This document shows positions 1 through 7,824 of a stretch of DNA of 64,000 bases, one piece after another (position 1 is the first letter of the stretch; the number at the start of each line of letters is the position of its first letter). This stretch comes from Pseudohongiella nitratireducens. Its GTDB lineage: Bacteria; Pseudomonadota; Gammaproteobacteria; Pseudomonadales; Pseudohongiellaceae. Location: NCBI RefSeq assembly GCF_001642735.1, contig NZ_LWHM01000016.1, forward strand, positions 170,860 through 234,859. Reading direction: 5' to 3'. The translations under genes were made by a program, and so were the position numbers. Below the pieces are notes generated by a model. The model did no database searches and had not been told where the DNA came from. It saw only the letters and a program-made list of their open reading frames with translations.

Positions 1-516
1 GACACTGCTTACTTTGCGAATGATTTCCTGCACAACAGAGCGTGGCCCCCGGCGATTGGTATCAATCACAAGGTGCGCGGTCTCAATATAGAGTGGTTCC
101 CTCAACTTCATCAGTTCCCGAATCTTGGTGAGAGGGTCGGCAGTTTGCAACAATGGCCGGTTCTTGTCTTTGCTGGTTCGTTCAAACTGTTGATTGATAC
201 TGGCTTTCAGATATACCACGAAACCACGCTCATGCAGGCGTTGCCGGCTTTCGGGGGCCAATATGGCTCCACCACCGGTTGCCATGACAATCCCGTTCAT
301 CGCGGATAGCTGGTCAATCATTCTTATTTCTCGCTGGCGAAACCCGGCCTCCCCTTCAACATCAAAGATCCAGGGAATATCTGCTCCGGTAACGGCTTCA
401 ATCTCACGATCAGAATCATAAAAAGGTCGCTGCAATGTCGTACCCAGCATTCGGCCAATCGTGCTTTTACCGACCCCCATAGGGCCTACCAGAAATATAT
501 TGTCAGGCTTGCTCAT
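1..516 (-). CDS. aroK: Shikimate kinase (3' end cut by window edge)
   Basis: Phosphorylates shikimate to shikimate-3-phosphate with ATP in the cytoplasm, a late step to chorismate. Reading the minus strand from an ATG at 516 gives a protein starting MSKPDNIFLVGPMGVGKS, with the Walker A loop GPMGVGKS, the shikimate-binding DSDREIE and GFRQRE segments, and the glycine loop ATGGGA. The 172 codons seen are nearly the whole family length (about 173 in E. coli), so only a few C-terminal residues should lie beyond base 1. It follows the secretin cluster on the same strand with a 58-base gap, the same order as hofQ/pilQ-aroK in other gammaproteobacteria. Confidence 0.93.
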   Translation of the reverse strand, partial: MSKPDNIFLVGPMGVGKSTIGRMLGTTLQRPFYDSDREIEAVTGADIPWIFDVEGEAGFRQREIRMIDQLSAMNGIVMATGGGAILAPESRQRLHERGFVVYLKASINQQFERTSKDKNRPLLQTADPLTKIRELMKLREPLYIETAHLVIDTNRRGPRSVVQEIIRKVSSV

Positions 517-574
517 GCCAGAATTGTGCTCAAAAAACTGCGAGCGGGCAATCTACCGTTGAATCGCGGTTAAA

Positions 575-1615
575 TCAATGCGCAGGTATGATTACGGGCG
601 TGATAAAAATCAATAGTTCAGAGCGCTGGGTAGAATGGCGGGTTTGCCGAAACAACCGGCCAACAGCTGGCAACTGGCTCAAAACGGGTACACCGGCCTC
701 ATTTTCACGTAATTGATCGCTGAATATTCCGCCAAGCACCAAGGTATCATGATTCTCCAGCCTGACCTGCGTTGCGATGGTATTGGTATTGATAGCCGGA
801 ACCGGGGAATTGCCGGCGGCCACTGCATCCTGCCTGACCTCCAGTTCCATATGTACCTGGCCATCGGGAGTAATTCGCGGCAACACCGAAAGTGACAGGA
901 CAGCATCCACAAACTGCGTGACCGACCCGCCAGCTGTACCACCGGCCTGTGATTGATATGGCACCCTGACACCAGACTGAATACTGGCCTGCTGATTCGC
1001 TCGTGTCATAATACTGGGGCGGGCCAGCAGCTCAACTTTTCCGGCCGCCTGCATGGCGGCCAGATCCAATTCCAACCGAAAACGGTCAGTCGCAAAGCCA
1101 CCCTGAAGCTGGAGACTGTCACCTAACCCCAGACGCCAGTCACCTGAAGGCTGACTGCTCTTTGCGGTGGCTGTCGTAGCTGCAGTGGCAAGGTACCGTT
1201 GCCCGGTCGAGCCAGCGGAAGGTTGCGCTGCGCTATCATTCAACTCAAGTGCCTGCCAGTGCACACCCAACTGGCGCGCACTATCCAGTGATGCGCTGAT
1301 AATCCTGGCTTCCACCAACACCTGACTGACAGGTACATCCAGCTCTGACAGTAACACATCAATCATAGCCAGCCTCTCTGGCTCATCAGTTATGACCATC
1401 GTATTACTTCGCTCATCCAGCTGCGCCCGGCCCCGCTCCGACAGCCAGCCTTCTCCACCTGAGGTCTCTTTTATCAGCGCCAGCAAGGACAGCGCGTCAG
1501 CATAATGCACGCGGTAATAACGGGTTGACAGTGATACCGGCCTTTCCGGCACTCCTGGCTCAGCCGCACTACTCACCTCATTGGCGTCACCTTCACTTTC
1601 CAGCGTCACCAGCAA
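575..1615 (-). CDS. pilQ: Type IV pilus/competence secretin, C-terminal secretin part of a split gene
   Basis: Outer-membrane secretin that forms the channel for type IV pili or for DNA uptake. This part carries the N1-like domain (residues about 30-95, ending SELDVPVSQVLVEARII) and the secretin barrel, with RPSIMTRANQQASIQSG, the strand DTLVLGGIFSD and the C-terminal ITPVII. The only local start is a TTG at 1615, inside the end of the upstream reading frame. The upstream piece (1606-1986) carries the signal peptide and the STN domain but ends in TGA where the two overlap. Adding one base around 1617-1622 would join them into a roughly 470-residue protein, near the size of HofQ/ComE (410-445) rather than Pseudomonas PilQ (over 700). 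Most simply one gene with a frameshift or sequence error; without its own signal peptide this fragment would not work alone. Confidence 0.85.
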   Translation of the reverse strand: MLVTLESEGDANEVSSAAEPGVPERPVSLSTRYYRVHYADALSLLALIKETSGGEGWLSERGRAQLDERSNTMVITDEPERLAMIDVLLSELDVPVSQVLVEARIISASLDSARQLGVHWQALELNDSAAQPSAGSTGQRYLATAATTATAKSSQPSGDWRLGLGDSLQLQGGFATDRFRLELDLAAMQAAGKVELLARPSIMTRANQQASIQSGVRVPYQSQAGGTAGGSVTQFVDAVLSLSVLPRITPDGQVHMELEVRQDAVAAGNSPVPAINTNTIATQVRLENHDTLVLGGIFSDQLRENEAGVPVLSQLPAVGRLFRQTRHSTQRSELLIFITPVIIPAH

Positions 1616-1986
1616 GTCAGGGGCTGTAACTGAAATGCCAGTTTCTCCGCAGCTGAGTCGGGAATAGCTGAAAGCACCTGCTCCAGTTCATCCTCAAAAA
1701 CCGCCATGCTGACCACCCGGCGCAGTTGGTGCTCGCTGATATTCAAATGCAGTTGCCAACCGAACTCTTCAGCAATGAAGGCCAGTAATGCACGTATTTC
1801 CACGTCCTCAACTTGCAGCGAAAAGCCCGGCTTGGCAAACAGCGGCTGCAAGACTTCATCCGGCCTGATGCCTGACTCTGGCACCGTATCTGCTGCCAAT
1901 ACGTCACTTGGGCCCAGGGTCACCAGAAGAAGCCCCAGCGCTAAGGAACAAATACTCAGCCAACCACCTGATTTATCAATGTGCAT
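1606..1986 (-). CDS. pilQ: Type IV pilus/competence secretin, N-terminal part (signal peptide and STN domain) of a split gene
   Basis: Start chosen at the ATG at 1986, which overlaps the stop of the upstream PilO-like gene and gives a clean signal peptide: MHIDKSGG, a hydrophobic run (WLSICSLALGLLLVTLG), then a cut near VLAA/D. An ATG at 2034 is also open but would bury the signal peptide. Residues about 50-115 fit the secretin/TonB short N-terminal (STN) domain, which binds periplasmic partners: FSLQVEDVEIRALLAFIAEE followed by LRRVVSMAVFEDELEQVL. The frame ends at TGA (1606) right after LQPLTCW, where homologues carry straight on into the secretin domain. No AMIN domains are present, as in the short HofQ/ComE class. 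See the partner piece 575-1615. Confidence 0.8.
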   Translation of the reverse strand: MHIDKSGGWLSICSLALGLLLVTLGPSDVLAADTVPESGIRPDEVLQPLFAKPGFSLQVEDVEIRALLAFIAEEFGWQLHLNISEHQLRRVVSMAVFEDELEQVLSAIPDSAAEKLAFQLQPLTCW

Positions 1987-2662
1987 GATTTTGAAAACTC
2001 CCGCCCGGCTTTGCTGAACGCTGAAGGCGCCCATCCCTCAATAACAGACGGGTTTCACCATCACCTCCACCCACCTGCCCAACCACTGCTGCCGGAATAT
2101 GCCCTATAAGGTGAGCCTGCAATGTTGCCTGACCGTCACCAGCCCACTTCTGCTGTTGTAATTGCACCCCTGGCAACATCGACAGGTCTGACAAAATACT
2201 GACCCAATTATTGGCATCAGCGTGAAACTCAAGTTGATACTTGCGCCTTAAGCCCTCGCCAGCCACCGGCTCAATTTTTAGTGATGTGACTTGATGGCGT
2301 TTAATCTGCCGGGAAAGGATTCTCATATCTGCAAAGCGCTCCCCCAGGCCCGGTACAGGCAAGGGTGAAGCGAGTGCTGGCATGACGGTTATGCCCAGCC
2401 AGCTGCCCTGCCCCAGCGCCGGCATGAGCTGTCCTGCAGCCTCCTGAAAATGCCCATGCTGCGCTTGCCACTCAACCTGAAATCGCTGCGTTTGCAAAAT
2501 CATCAGCCCATAGCTTCCCGCGGCGGCACACAACAGGGAGACACAGCAAAGCGCCAGGGGCAAAGCCAGGAACGCCTTGGACGACAGGTGCCAAAGAGCG
2601 TCACCTCCCAGGAAACGGTTAAATAGCTCCCTGATCCACTGCCGGCGTCCTGATAACAACAT
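1976..2662 (-). CDS. PilO/HofO-like inner-membrane pilus or competence assembly protein
   Basis: Assigned from position and build rather than strong sequence motifs. It lies between the PilN-like gene (44-base overlap) and the secretin. The 228-residue product has a short basic cytoplasmic start, one membrane segment (about 29-55, LALPLALCCVSLLCAAAGSYG) and a periplasmic region with a helical stretch then an alpha/beta part, as in PilO, ComC and HofO. PilO pairs with PilN through coiled coils and ferredoxin-like folds to link the cytoplasmic PilM ring to the secretin. No PilP/HofP lipoprotein gene follows; the next frame is already the secretin. It could be a fused or diverged PilO that covers PilP's job, but nothing in the sequence shows a PilP domain. 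Confidence 0.6.
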   Translation of the reverse strand: MLLSGRRQWIRELFNRFLGGDALWHLSSKAFLALPLALCCVSLLCAAAGSYGLMILQTQRFQVEWQAQHGHFQEAAGQLMPALGQGSWLGITVMPALASPLPVPGLGERFADMRILSRQIKRHQVTSLKIEPVAGEGLRRKYQLEFHADANNWVSILSDLSMLPGVQLQQQKWAGDGQATLQAHLIGHIPAAVVGQVGGGDGETRLLLRDGRLQRSAKPGGSFQNHAH

Positions 2663-3149
2663 TCATTACCTCTCCGTTGGTGTTGAATTCAGCCATTTGC
2701 CAAGAGAATTCATTGATTTTAGCGACTAAGCCGGAAAACGCCCGGTGATCACTGATCTGAAGGTGAATCTCAATTTGCCCCGGTGCCGCCAGCCAGCTTG
2801 TGATCTGCAGCCGCCGGTGAGCCAATCCATCGCGCAACCACGACAGCCAGACAGGATCATTTACCCGATTCAGACTGGCGTCATTCTCCCGTGTTTGTAT
2901 CTGCCGTAGCAGGTTATCTTCGTTACTCTGTTCGGGTTGGATTTGCTGCCCCAACCCTTTAATGATGACAACCTTATTCTGCAACCTTTCTGTCTCTTCA
3001 CCCCAGGCAGCTTCCTGCCTGGTCATCAAAACCCGGCAAACCAGCACAGCGAAAACCAGGCCGAGTATCGTTACAGTGAATACAATGACCAAGAACTGCT
3101 TTCTTCGGGCATGCAAACTTTCTCGCCAGGGTAATAGATTAATCGTCAT
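2619..3149 (-). CDS. pilN: PilN/HofN-like type IV pilus or competence assembly protein
   Basis: Bitopic inner-membrane protein that docks on PilM through its N-terminal tail. The tail motif is plain: MTINLLPWRE (family consensus INLLPWR). A single membrane helix follows at about residues 19-42 (FLVIVFTVTILGLVFAVLV), then a periplasmic coiled-coil stretch (EETERLQNKVVIIKGL) and a small alpha/beta domain. Length 176 matches HofN/ComB (about 170-180). It starts 17 bases after the PilM-like gene and overlaps the next gene by 44 bases, so the cluster is almost certainly one transcript. Cellular role by family: alignment subcomplex of a type IV pilus or DNA-uptake machine. Confidence 0.85.
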   Translation of the reverse strand: MTINLLPWRESLHARRKQFLVIVFTVTILGLVFAVLVCRVLMTRQEAAWGEETERLQNKVVIIKGLGQQIQPEQSNEDNLLRQIQTRENDASLNRVNDPVWLSWLRDGLAHRRLQITSWLAAPGQIEIHLQISDHRAFSGLVAKINEFSWQMAEFNTNGEVMNVVIRTPAVDQGAI

Positions 3150-3166
3150 TGGCTTTTCCCAGGGAA

Positions 3167-3988
3167 CTAACCCAAGACAGCAGAAGTGGCCAGCAAGGCT
3201 TCCCCTGGAATACCGGACACCTCCTGTACCAGTCTAATATCAGTACCCGGAAGCATTGGCTGCAGCCAATGGCTCAACGCAGTTGCAACTGCCACCACAC
3301 CTGCCAGCACAAGCGTTGCCGGTGAACGATTATGCGAAACAATGAGCCGCTGAAGACCCGCTTGAAATATCTCGACAGCCTCATGCTCAGGTCTGTTCGG
3401 CAGGGGTGACCTGATCGCTCCCAGCCACTGGCAGCACCCTGCTGAGATTGTGTAGATATGTGTGTCCCTGGCACCAATGTCTGCAAGCATGATGTCCCTC
3501 CAGACCAGATCAGAAAACAACCTGGGCAAAGTCTGCTCAGCCACTTCCAGTCGCGTGATGCTGAGGTGAGCATTGCGAAGCGGCATCAGACACTGGTCGA
3601 CAGATGAGCGTTCGGCTGAATACAGAACGAAGTCGGTCCGGTTGTCTTTAGTCGCTGGCACATAGTCAAAATAACAGTCTGCAGGGGCTTCCCCCATCCA
3701 GGATTCGAGGTTCTGCTCTACCCAGGTATAGACATTAATTGCTGAAAATTCGGCAGGCACCGTGAATTCAAAACGTTTGACCAGACCTGGCCCCAGACAA
3801 AGAGAGGCCTTATTTTCCGGTCCAATCAAAGACAGCAAACACTTACTGACTGCAGGCAGGTCCGACTCTGAAACACCCACTTCACAATGAAAAGAACCGG
3901 ACCCAGACTGCCGGAACGGCCTCCACCGACCCGGGGAACGCTTGCCGACCAAGCTGTACCCATCACCATCCAACTGAATACCTATCAC
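3167..3988 (-). CDS. pilM: PilM/HofM/ComA-like actin-fold assembly protein
   Basis: First gene of the pilM-N-O-Q cluster, read away from ponA. The product starts MIGIQLDGDGYSLVG and contains DIGARDTHIY at about residue 168, fitting the actin/FtsA-like ATPase fold of PilM; family members bind the PilN N-terminal tail in the cytoplasm. At 273 residues it is close to E. coli HofM (259) and Haemophilus ComA (265) and much shorter than Pseudomonas PilM (354). That, plus the ponA-divergent position shared with E. coli mrcA-hofMNOPQ-aroK, suggests the DNA-uptake (com/hof) version of the cluster. Sequence similarity to PilM proper is weak to the eye, so the call leans on synteny and build. Confidence 0.75.
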   Translation of the reverse strand: MIGIQLDGDGYSLVGKRSPGRWRPFRQSGSGSFHCEVGVSESDLPAVSKCLLSLIGPENKASLCLGPGLVKRFEFTVPAEFSAINVYTWVEQNLESWMGEAPADCYFDYVPATKDNRTDFVLYSAERSSVDQCLMPLRNAHLSITRLEVAEQTLPRLFSDLVWRDIMLADIGARDTHIYTISAGCCQWLGAIRSPLPNRPEHEAVEIFQAGLQRLIVSHNRSPATLVLAGVVAVATALSHWLQPMLPGTDIRLVQEVSGIPGEALLATSAVLG

Positions 3989-4158
3989 TCACCTATCCCT
4001 TTATGCCTGACCTTCCTCAAGGGTTTAGCTTAAAACTGTCAACTTTGCCTGACAGAATTGTGAGACTGATACAGGCCACAACAAGCAATGAGATGGAATG
4101 CGGTATATACTTATTCGTCTGATACAGATGACTTATCAATACAAGCTCTGCGAGTGAC

Positions 4159-6642
4159 ATGAAAAAACTGTTTATCTGGATTACCTGGTTTGGCGTATTC
4201 TGCCTGAGCGGCGTCTTTATGGTAGCCTCTGCTGCCTATCTTTACCTGTCACCCCAGCTGCCTTCCCTCGACTCCTATCGCAATGTACAGCTGGAAACAC
4301 CGCTGCGAATTCTGACGGCTGACGGCAAACTGATTGAAGAGATCGGTGTCAGACGGGACCCCGTTCGCTATGAGGACATCCCGCCTCTGATGATCAACAC
4401 ACTGATTGCCAGCGAAGATGCCCGTTTTTATTCCCATCCTGGCGTTGATTTTCGCAGTCTTGTGCGTGGCTTTTACGGTTTCATCCGTGGTGTGAACCTC
4501 GGTGGCGGCAGCACCATCACCATGCAGCTTGCCAACAATATTTCCTTTGACAGCGACAATGTCTACGCCAGGAAACTCAAAGAGATTCCTTTTGCGTTAC
4601 GCCTGCAACAGGAACTGAGCAAGGAAGAAATTCTCGAACTCTATCTCAACCTGGTTTATTTCGGTCAGGGCGCGGATGGCATCAGTGCAGCGGCCTCTGT
4701 GTATTACGATAAGTCGCTGCAAGAAATGACGCTGGGAGAAATGGCAACCCTGGTATCCGTCCTGCCCTGCCCGTCCATCTGTAATCCTGTCACAGATGCT
4801 GAGCGCGCCAAAACAAGGCGTGATGTCGTTATCAACAAAATGCTCGACCAAGGCATGATTGATCGCAGTCAGCGCGATAACGCACTGTCTGAACCCATCG
4901 TTGCGCAACGTCACTACCGCAACATTGAAGTCCCTGCACCTTATGTTGCAGAGATGGTGAGACAGGAACTGTTCCAGCAATATGGTGACGACATTTACCG
5001 GCTGGGCATCGAGGTCACAACCAGCGTACAGAGCGAACTCCAACTTGCAGCCAACCAGGCTTTGGTAGACGGCCTGGAGAATTACTATGATCGCCGCCAC
5101 GGCTACCGTGGCCCTGAAACCAATATTCCAGCAACTGGCAGTTCGCCGGAAGAACGCTGGCAGGAAGAATTAAATGTCGTCCCGGTTTTAGGTAATCAGC
5201 ACCCCGCCTTTGTCACAGCTGTCCATGAGCGCAGCATTGACGTACTGATGAAAAACGGTGAAACCATCAGCATCAACTGGGAAGGCCTGTCCTGGGCCAG
5301 ACCCTTTATTTCCCGCAACAACGCCTGGCCACCACCCGAAGTCGCCAGCGATGTCGCTACCGTCGGTGACCTTGTACGGGTACGCGAGGGTAATAATGGC
5401 AACTGGGAACTCGGTCAGCTTCCCGAGATCGAAGGTGCCATCGTTTCAGTATCTCCAGACAACGGAGACATTCTTGCACTGGTTGGTGGCTATGACTTCA
5501 ATCACAGCCAGGTCAACCGTGCATTAGCCGCCCGCCCGCCTGGCTCCGGGTTTAAAGCATTTCTGTACGGTGCAGCACTTGAAAATGGTTACACGCCGGC
5601 AACACTGATAAACGACGCGCCATTCGCAAGAGGCGACTATCGCCCACAAAATTACGAGCGCAACTTTGTAGGACCATTGACCCTTCGCAACGCAATCAAA
5701 GATTCCCGTAACGTTCCTGCGGTGCGGTTATTTGATCAATTAGGCTCACAAAAGGTCCTGAGTTTTGCCGGCCGATTTGGCTTTGATGTTGACCGCTTCC
5801 CGCGCAGTGACCTGACCGTAGCGCTGGGCAGCCAGGATGTTCAGCCTCTGCAAATGGCAACTGCCTACGGCATGATCGCCAACGGCGCACACAAACTGGA
5901 GTCGACATTAATCAAACGAATAGAGACTTTCGACGGCGTGATCTTTGAGGCTAACCCGCCTCGCGCCTGCGAACTGTGTACCGGATGGAAAGATGTCGAT
6001 AGCGAGAGTCTCAGTCAGGGTCGGCAGTCAACAACAGATGGCGAAGGCTTACCTGCGCCGCAGGTCAGTAATGCCGAAACTGCAGCCGAAAGCGGCAATA
6101 CCGCCCAGGCCAACGACATTATCATAGGCGAACAGGTCACCGATGAACGCGTGACCTATGTACTGAGCACCATGCTTCGCACAGTCGTGGAAGAAGGCAG
6201 TGGCCGACCGGTTAACCGTGCCTTCGACCGTACCGACCTGATGGGCAAAACCGGCACCACAAATGGCCCGGCAGAAGTCTGGTTCACAGGCTTCAACCGT
6301 GATATTGCCACCAGTGTGTTTGTTGGCTTTGATCAACCCGAATCGCTGGGTGAATCCGAACAGGGTGCAACGGTTGCCGTACCGATCTGGATCGACTACA
6401 TGAAAGAGGCTTTGGCTGGCCGGCCCGAGCACGGCGTTGCCAGACCGCCCGGACTGGTTGACCGACTGATCGATGAGGATAGCGGCCAGCTTGCCCGACC
6501 CGATCAAAGCAATACAATGTTCGAGATTTTCCTGACTGAAACGGCACCCGGGAGCAATCAACGCAACACCATAAGCCCCAGTCGGAATGACCGGCAGGAA
6601 ACAAACAGCAATGAATCCCTGTCGACAGAGATTATTTTCTAG
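4159..6642 (+). CDS. ponA: Penicillin-binding protein 1A (bifunctional transglycosylase/transpeptidase)
   Basis: Class A PBP that polymerises and cross-links peptidoglycan in the periplasm. An N-terminal membrane anchor (residues about 4-30) is followed by the GT51 glycosyltransferase domain with its catalytic motif EDARFYSHPGVD (Glu86 region) and the GGSTITMQLANN motif. An OB-like insert (about 310-420) precedes the transpeptidase domain with SxxK at Ser463-Lys466 (SGFK), SRN at 516-518 and KTGT at 697-700. The 827 residues are normal for PBP1A. The C-terminal tail after about 770 is low-complexity and polar. It is divergent from the pilM cluster, the same arrangement as mrcA-hofM in E. coli, with a 170-base intergenic region that must hold both promoters. 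Confidence 0.97.
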   Translation: MKKLFIWITWFGVFCLSGVFMVASAAYLYLSPQLPSLDSYRNVQLETPLRILTADGKLIEEIGVRRDPVRYEDIPPLMINTLIASEDARFYSHPGVDFRSLVRGFYGFIRGVNLGGGSTITMQLANNISFDSDNVYARKLKEIPFALRLQQELSKEEILELYLNLVYFGQGADGISAAASVYYDKSLQEMTLGEMATLVSVLPCPSICNPVTDAERAKTRRDVVINKMLDQGMIDRSQRDNALSEPIVAQRHYRNIEVPAPYVAEMVRQELFQQYGDDIYRLGIEVTTSVQSELQLAANQALVDGLENYYDRRHGYRGPETNIPATGSSPEERWQEELNVVPVLGNQHPAFVTAVHERSIDVLMKNGETISINWEGLSWARPFISRNNAWPPPEVASDVATVGDLVRVREGNNGNWELGQLPEIEGAIVSVSPDNGDILALVGGYDFNHSQVNRALAARPPGSGFKAFLYGAALENGYTPATLINDAPFARGDYRPQNYERNFVGPLTLRNAIKDSRNVPAVRLFDQLGSQKVLSFAGRFGFDVDRFPRSDLTVALGSQDVQPLQMATAYGMIANGAHKLESTLIKRIETFDGVIFEANPPRACELCTGWKDVDSESLSQGRQSTTDGEGLPAPQVSNAETAAESGNTAQANDIIIGEQVTDERVTYVLSTMLRTVVEEGSGRPVNRAFDRTDLMGKTGTTNGPAEVWFTGFNRDIATSVFVGFDQPESLGESEQGATVAVPIWIDYMKEALAGRPEHGVARPPGLVDRLIDEDSGQLARPDQSNTMFEIFLTETAPGSNQRNTISPSRNDRQETNSNESLSTEIIF

Positions 6643-6650
6643 GTCGGTTG

Positions 6651-6697
6651 GGCAGGACATCCTAGTTCAGATGGCAGGCGACCACAGCACCTCGGGA
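6651..6697 (+). repeat. Diverged half copy of the fold-back repeat found after rpoD
   Basis: The 24 bases at 6674-6697 differ at only about three positions from 48145-48168, inside the left arm of the palindromic element at 48123-48290, and the 20 or so bases before them still align with scattered mismatches. No matching right arm follows here, so this looks like one arm of the element. It sits between the stop of ponA and the shared terminator. Confidence 0.5.
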
Positions 6698-6748
6698 CGG
6701 TCAGGACATCATTTCATGTATGAAGGTGTGTTGGTAATTGCGAGACAA

Positions 6749-6785
6749 AAAAAATCCGGTCAAGGTCGTCCTTGCCGGATTTTTC
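6749..6785. terminator. Bidirectional rho-independent terminator between ponA and rpmE
   Basis: A GC-rich stem (AATCCGG-T-CAAGG / CCTTGCCGGATT, one bulged base, loop TCGT) is flanked by a run of A on the left and a run of T on the right. Read on the minus strand it ends rpmE with eight T; read on the plus strand it ends ponA with five T. Confidence 0.85.
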
Positions 6786-6847
6786 GTTGCATTCTGGTGT
6801 CAGCAATCAGCTCACCAGCAATGCTCGCTATCAGTAACAGCGGCCAG

Positions 6848-7057
6848 TTAGACCTTACGGTTACCGAAGCGCTTGTTAAAGCGATCAATACGACCTGCAC
6901 TGTCAACGATCTTCTGCTTACCAGTGTAGAACGGGTGGCATGCAGAACAAACGTCCAGCAGAATGTCACCGCCCATGGTAGAGCGTGTTTCAATTACATT
7001 GCCACAGCTGCATGTCGCTTTTAAAGCTTCATATGTTGGATGGATGTCGGCCTTCAT
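6848..7057 (-). CDS. rpmE: 50S ribosomal protein L31 (zinc-binding form)
   Basis: Small protein of the large ribosomal subunit near the central protuberance, bridging to the 30S head. The 69 residues start [10 protein letters not shown] and carry the four zinc ligands as CSCGN (16-18 region) and [10 protein letters not shown] (about 37-40), so this is the zinc-dependent C+ paralogue. The downstream side has a strong terminator; upstream there is a good promoter at 7205-7232 and an unusually long leader of about 140 bases. Confidence 0.96.
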   Translation of the reverse strand: MKADIHPTYEALKATCSCGNVIETRSTMGGDILLDVCSACHPFYTGKQKIVDSAGRIDRFNKRFGNRKV

Positions 7058-7198
7058 GGTATTACCTCATAAATGTGCGGCATCGCCACAAAGCCGATAC
7101 TGAAGATTCGACTCTGCACCATACCTGCTGCATGGCCTGTAATAGCTCACTTTGTTATCTCAAAGTGGCCTTGACAGCACCAAGACTATGGAAAAAGG
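7058..7198 (-). promoter_or_regulatory. Structured 5' leader of rpmE
   Basis: From the predicted start of transcription near 7198 to the rpmE ATG there are about 140 bases. The leader contains a perfect stem of CACTTTG / CAAAGTG with a six-base loop (7148-7167) and a second possible pairing close to the ribosome site (ATCG...CGAT around 7085-7105). Long structured leaders are usual where a ribosomal protein represses its own mRNA; here autoregulation by L31 is an inference. Confidence 0.4.
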
Positions 7199-7204
7199 GG
7201 CGCT

Positions 7205-7232
7205 ATTTTAACAGAGAATCGCGATTGTGCAA
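7205..7232 (-). promoter_or_regulatory. Sigma-70 promoter for rpmE
   Basis: On the minus strand TTGCAC (7232-7227) and TAAAAT (7210-7205) are separated by 16 bases, followed by a GC-rich GCGCC discriminator as is common for ribosomal genes. Confidence 0.6.
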
Positions 7233-7259
7233 GCCTGTTACGCCCACAGACTGCTTAAA

Positions 7260-7682
7260 TCAGGGCTTAGCCTGCAAATTGGATCGAATCTTGTCGTGAT
7301 TCCTGACCGTTTCACGCATGATCTGCGCCAGGATATCAGCCACCAGTTCAGGGTTCACATCATGCTGGCCGCATAACTCACGTATGTCAGCAATTTTTTC
7401 GGCCTCTCGCTGGGGGTCAAATGAGTCCAGACCAACCCTCGCCTTGATCTCGCCGACACGGCGGGTCAACGCAAAGCGATTGGCCAGCATCAGCACCAGC
7501 CCGTGGTCCAGGCGGTCAATTTGTTGCCTCAGCGACAACAACTCTGCACGCCACTCTTCAGGTGACCAACGAACTGAACGATCGTCCGCTGCTACCGGCT
7601 TATTCCCTTGCGCCATTCCCTGGTCATTTTCCATGCCCGGTTGATCTCCAGACGATGTATTCGAATTTGATTGATCTGCCAT
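7260..7682 (-). CDS. Chorismate mutase (AroQ type)
   Basis: Turns chorismate into prephenate for Phe and Tyr synthesis. Residues about 47-137 form the all-helical AroQ domain: LRQQIDRLDHGLVLMLANR with the first catalytic Arg, RRVGEIKA, then the DPQREAEKI segment and the final helix AQIMRETVRNHDK. The start is set at the ATG at 7682 (MADQSNSN); an open frame continues upstream to 7868 but would run through the promoter region of the divergent priA. The first 45 residues are polar and low in complexity (Ser, Asn, Gly, Gln), with no signal peptide. It has no prephenate dehydratase or ACT part, so it is a single-function mutase. Confidence 0.8.
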   Translation of the reverse strand: MADQSNSNTSSGDQPGMENDQGMAQGNKPVAADDRSVRWSPEEWRAELLSLRQQIDRLDHGLVLMLANRFALTRRVGEIKARVGLDSFDPQREAEKIADIRELCGQHDVNPELVADILAQIMRETVRNHDKIRSNLQAKP

Positions 7683-7734
7683 TCTTACCCCGCCACTTGC
7701 ATTTCTGCTGTCTGATGCAGCTTCAATGAGGCAG

Positions 7735-7740
7735 TATAAT
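7735..7740 (+). promoter_or_regulatory. Candidate -10 box upstream of priA
   Basis: A perfect TATAAT lies 85 bases before the chosen priA start, in the divergent gap with chorismate mutase. The region 17 bases upstream reads CTGATG, a poor -35. Confidence 0.35.
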
Positions 7741-7824
7741 GCAAGCCGCTCCGCGCTAAAACCAGTTATACTGTTCATGCTGTTTTGTGCGCGCCCGCAC
7801 CCATTCGAAAATCCCGGAAGTTTC

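Noticed and set aside
6049..6660. 203-codon open frame opposite the end of ponA
   Set aside because: Antisense to the transpeptidase domain of ponA; no ribosome site or family pattern.
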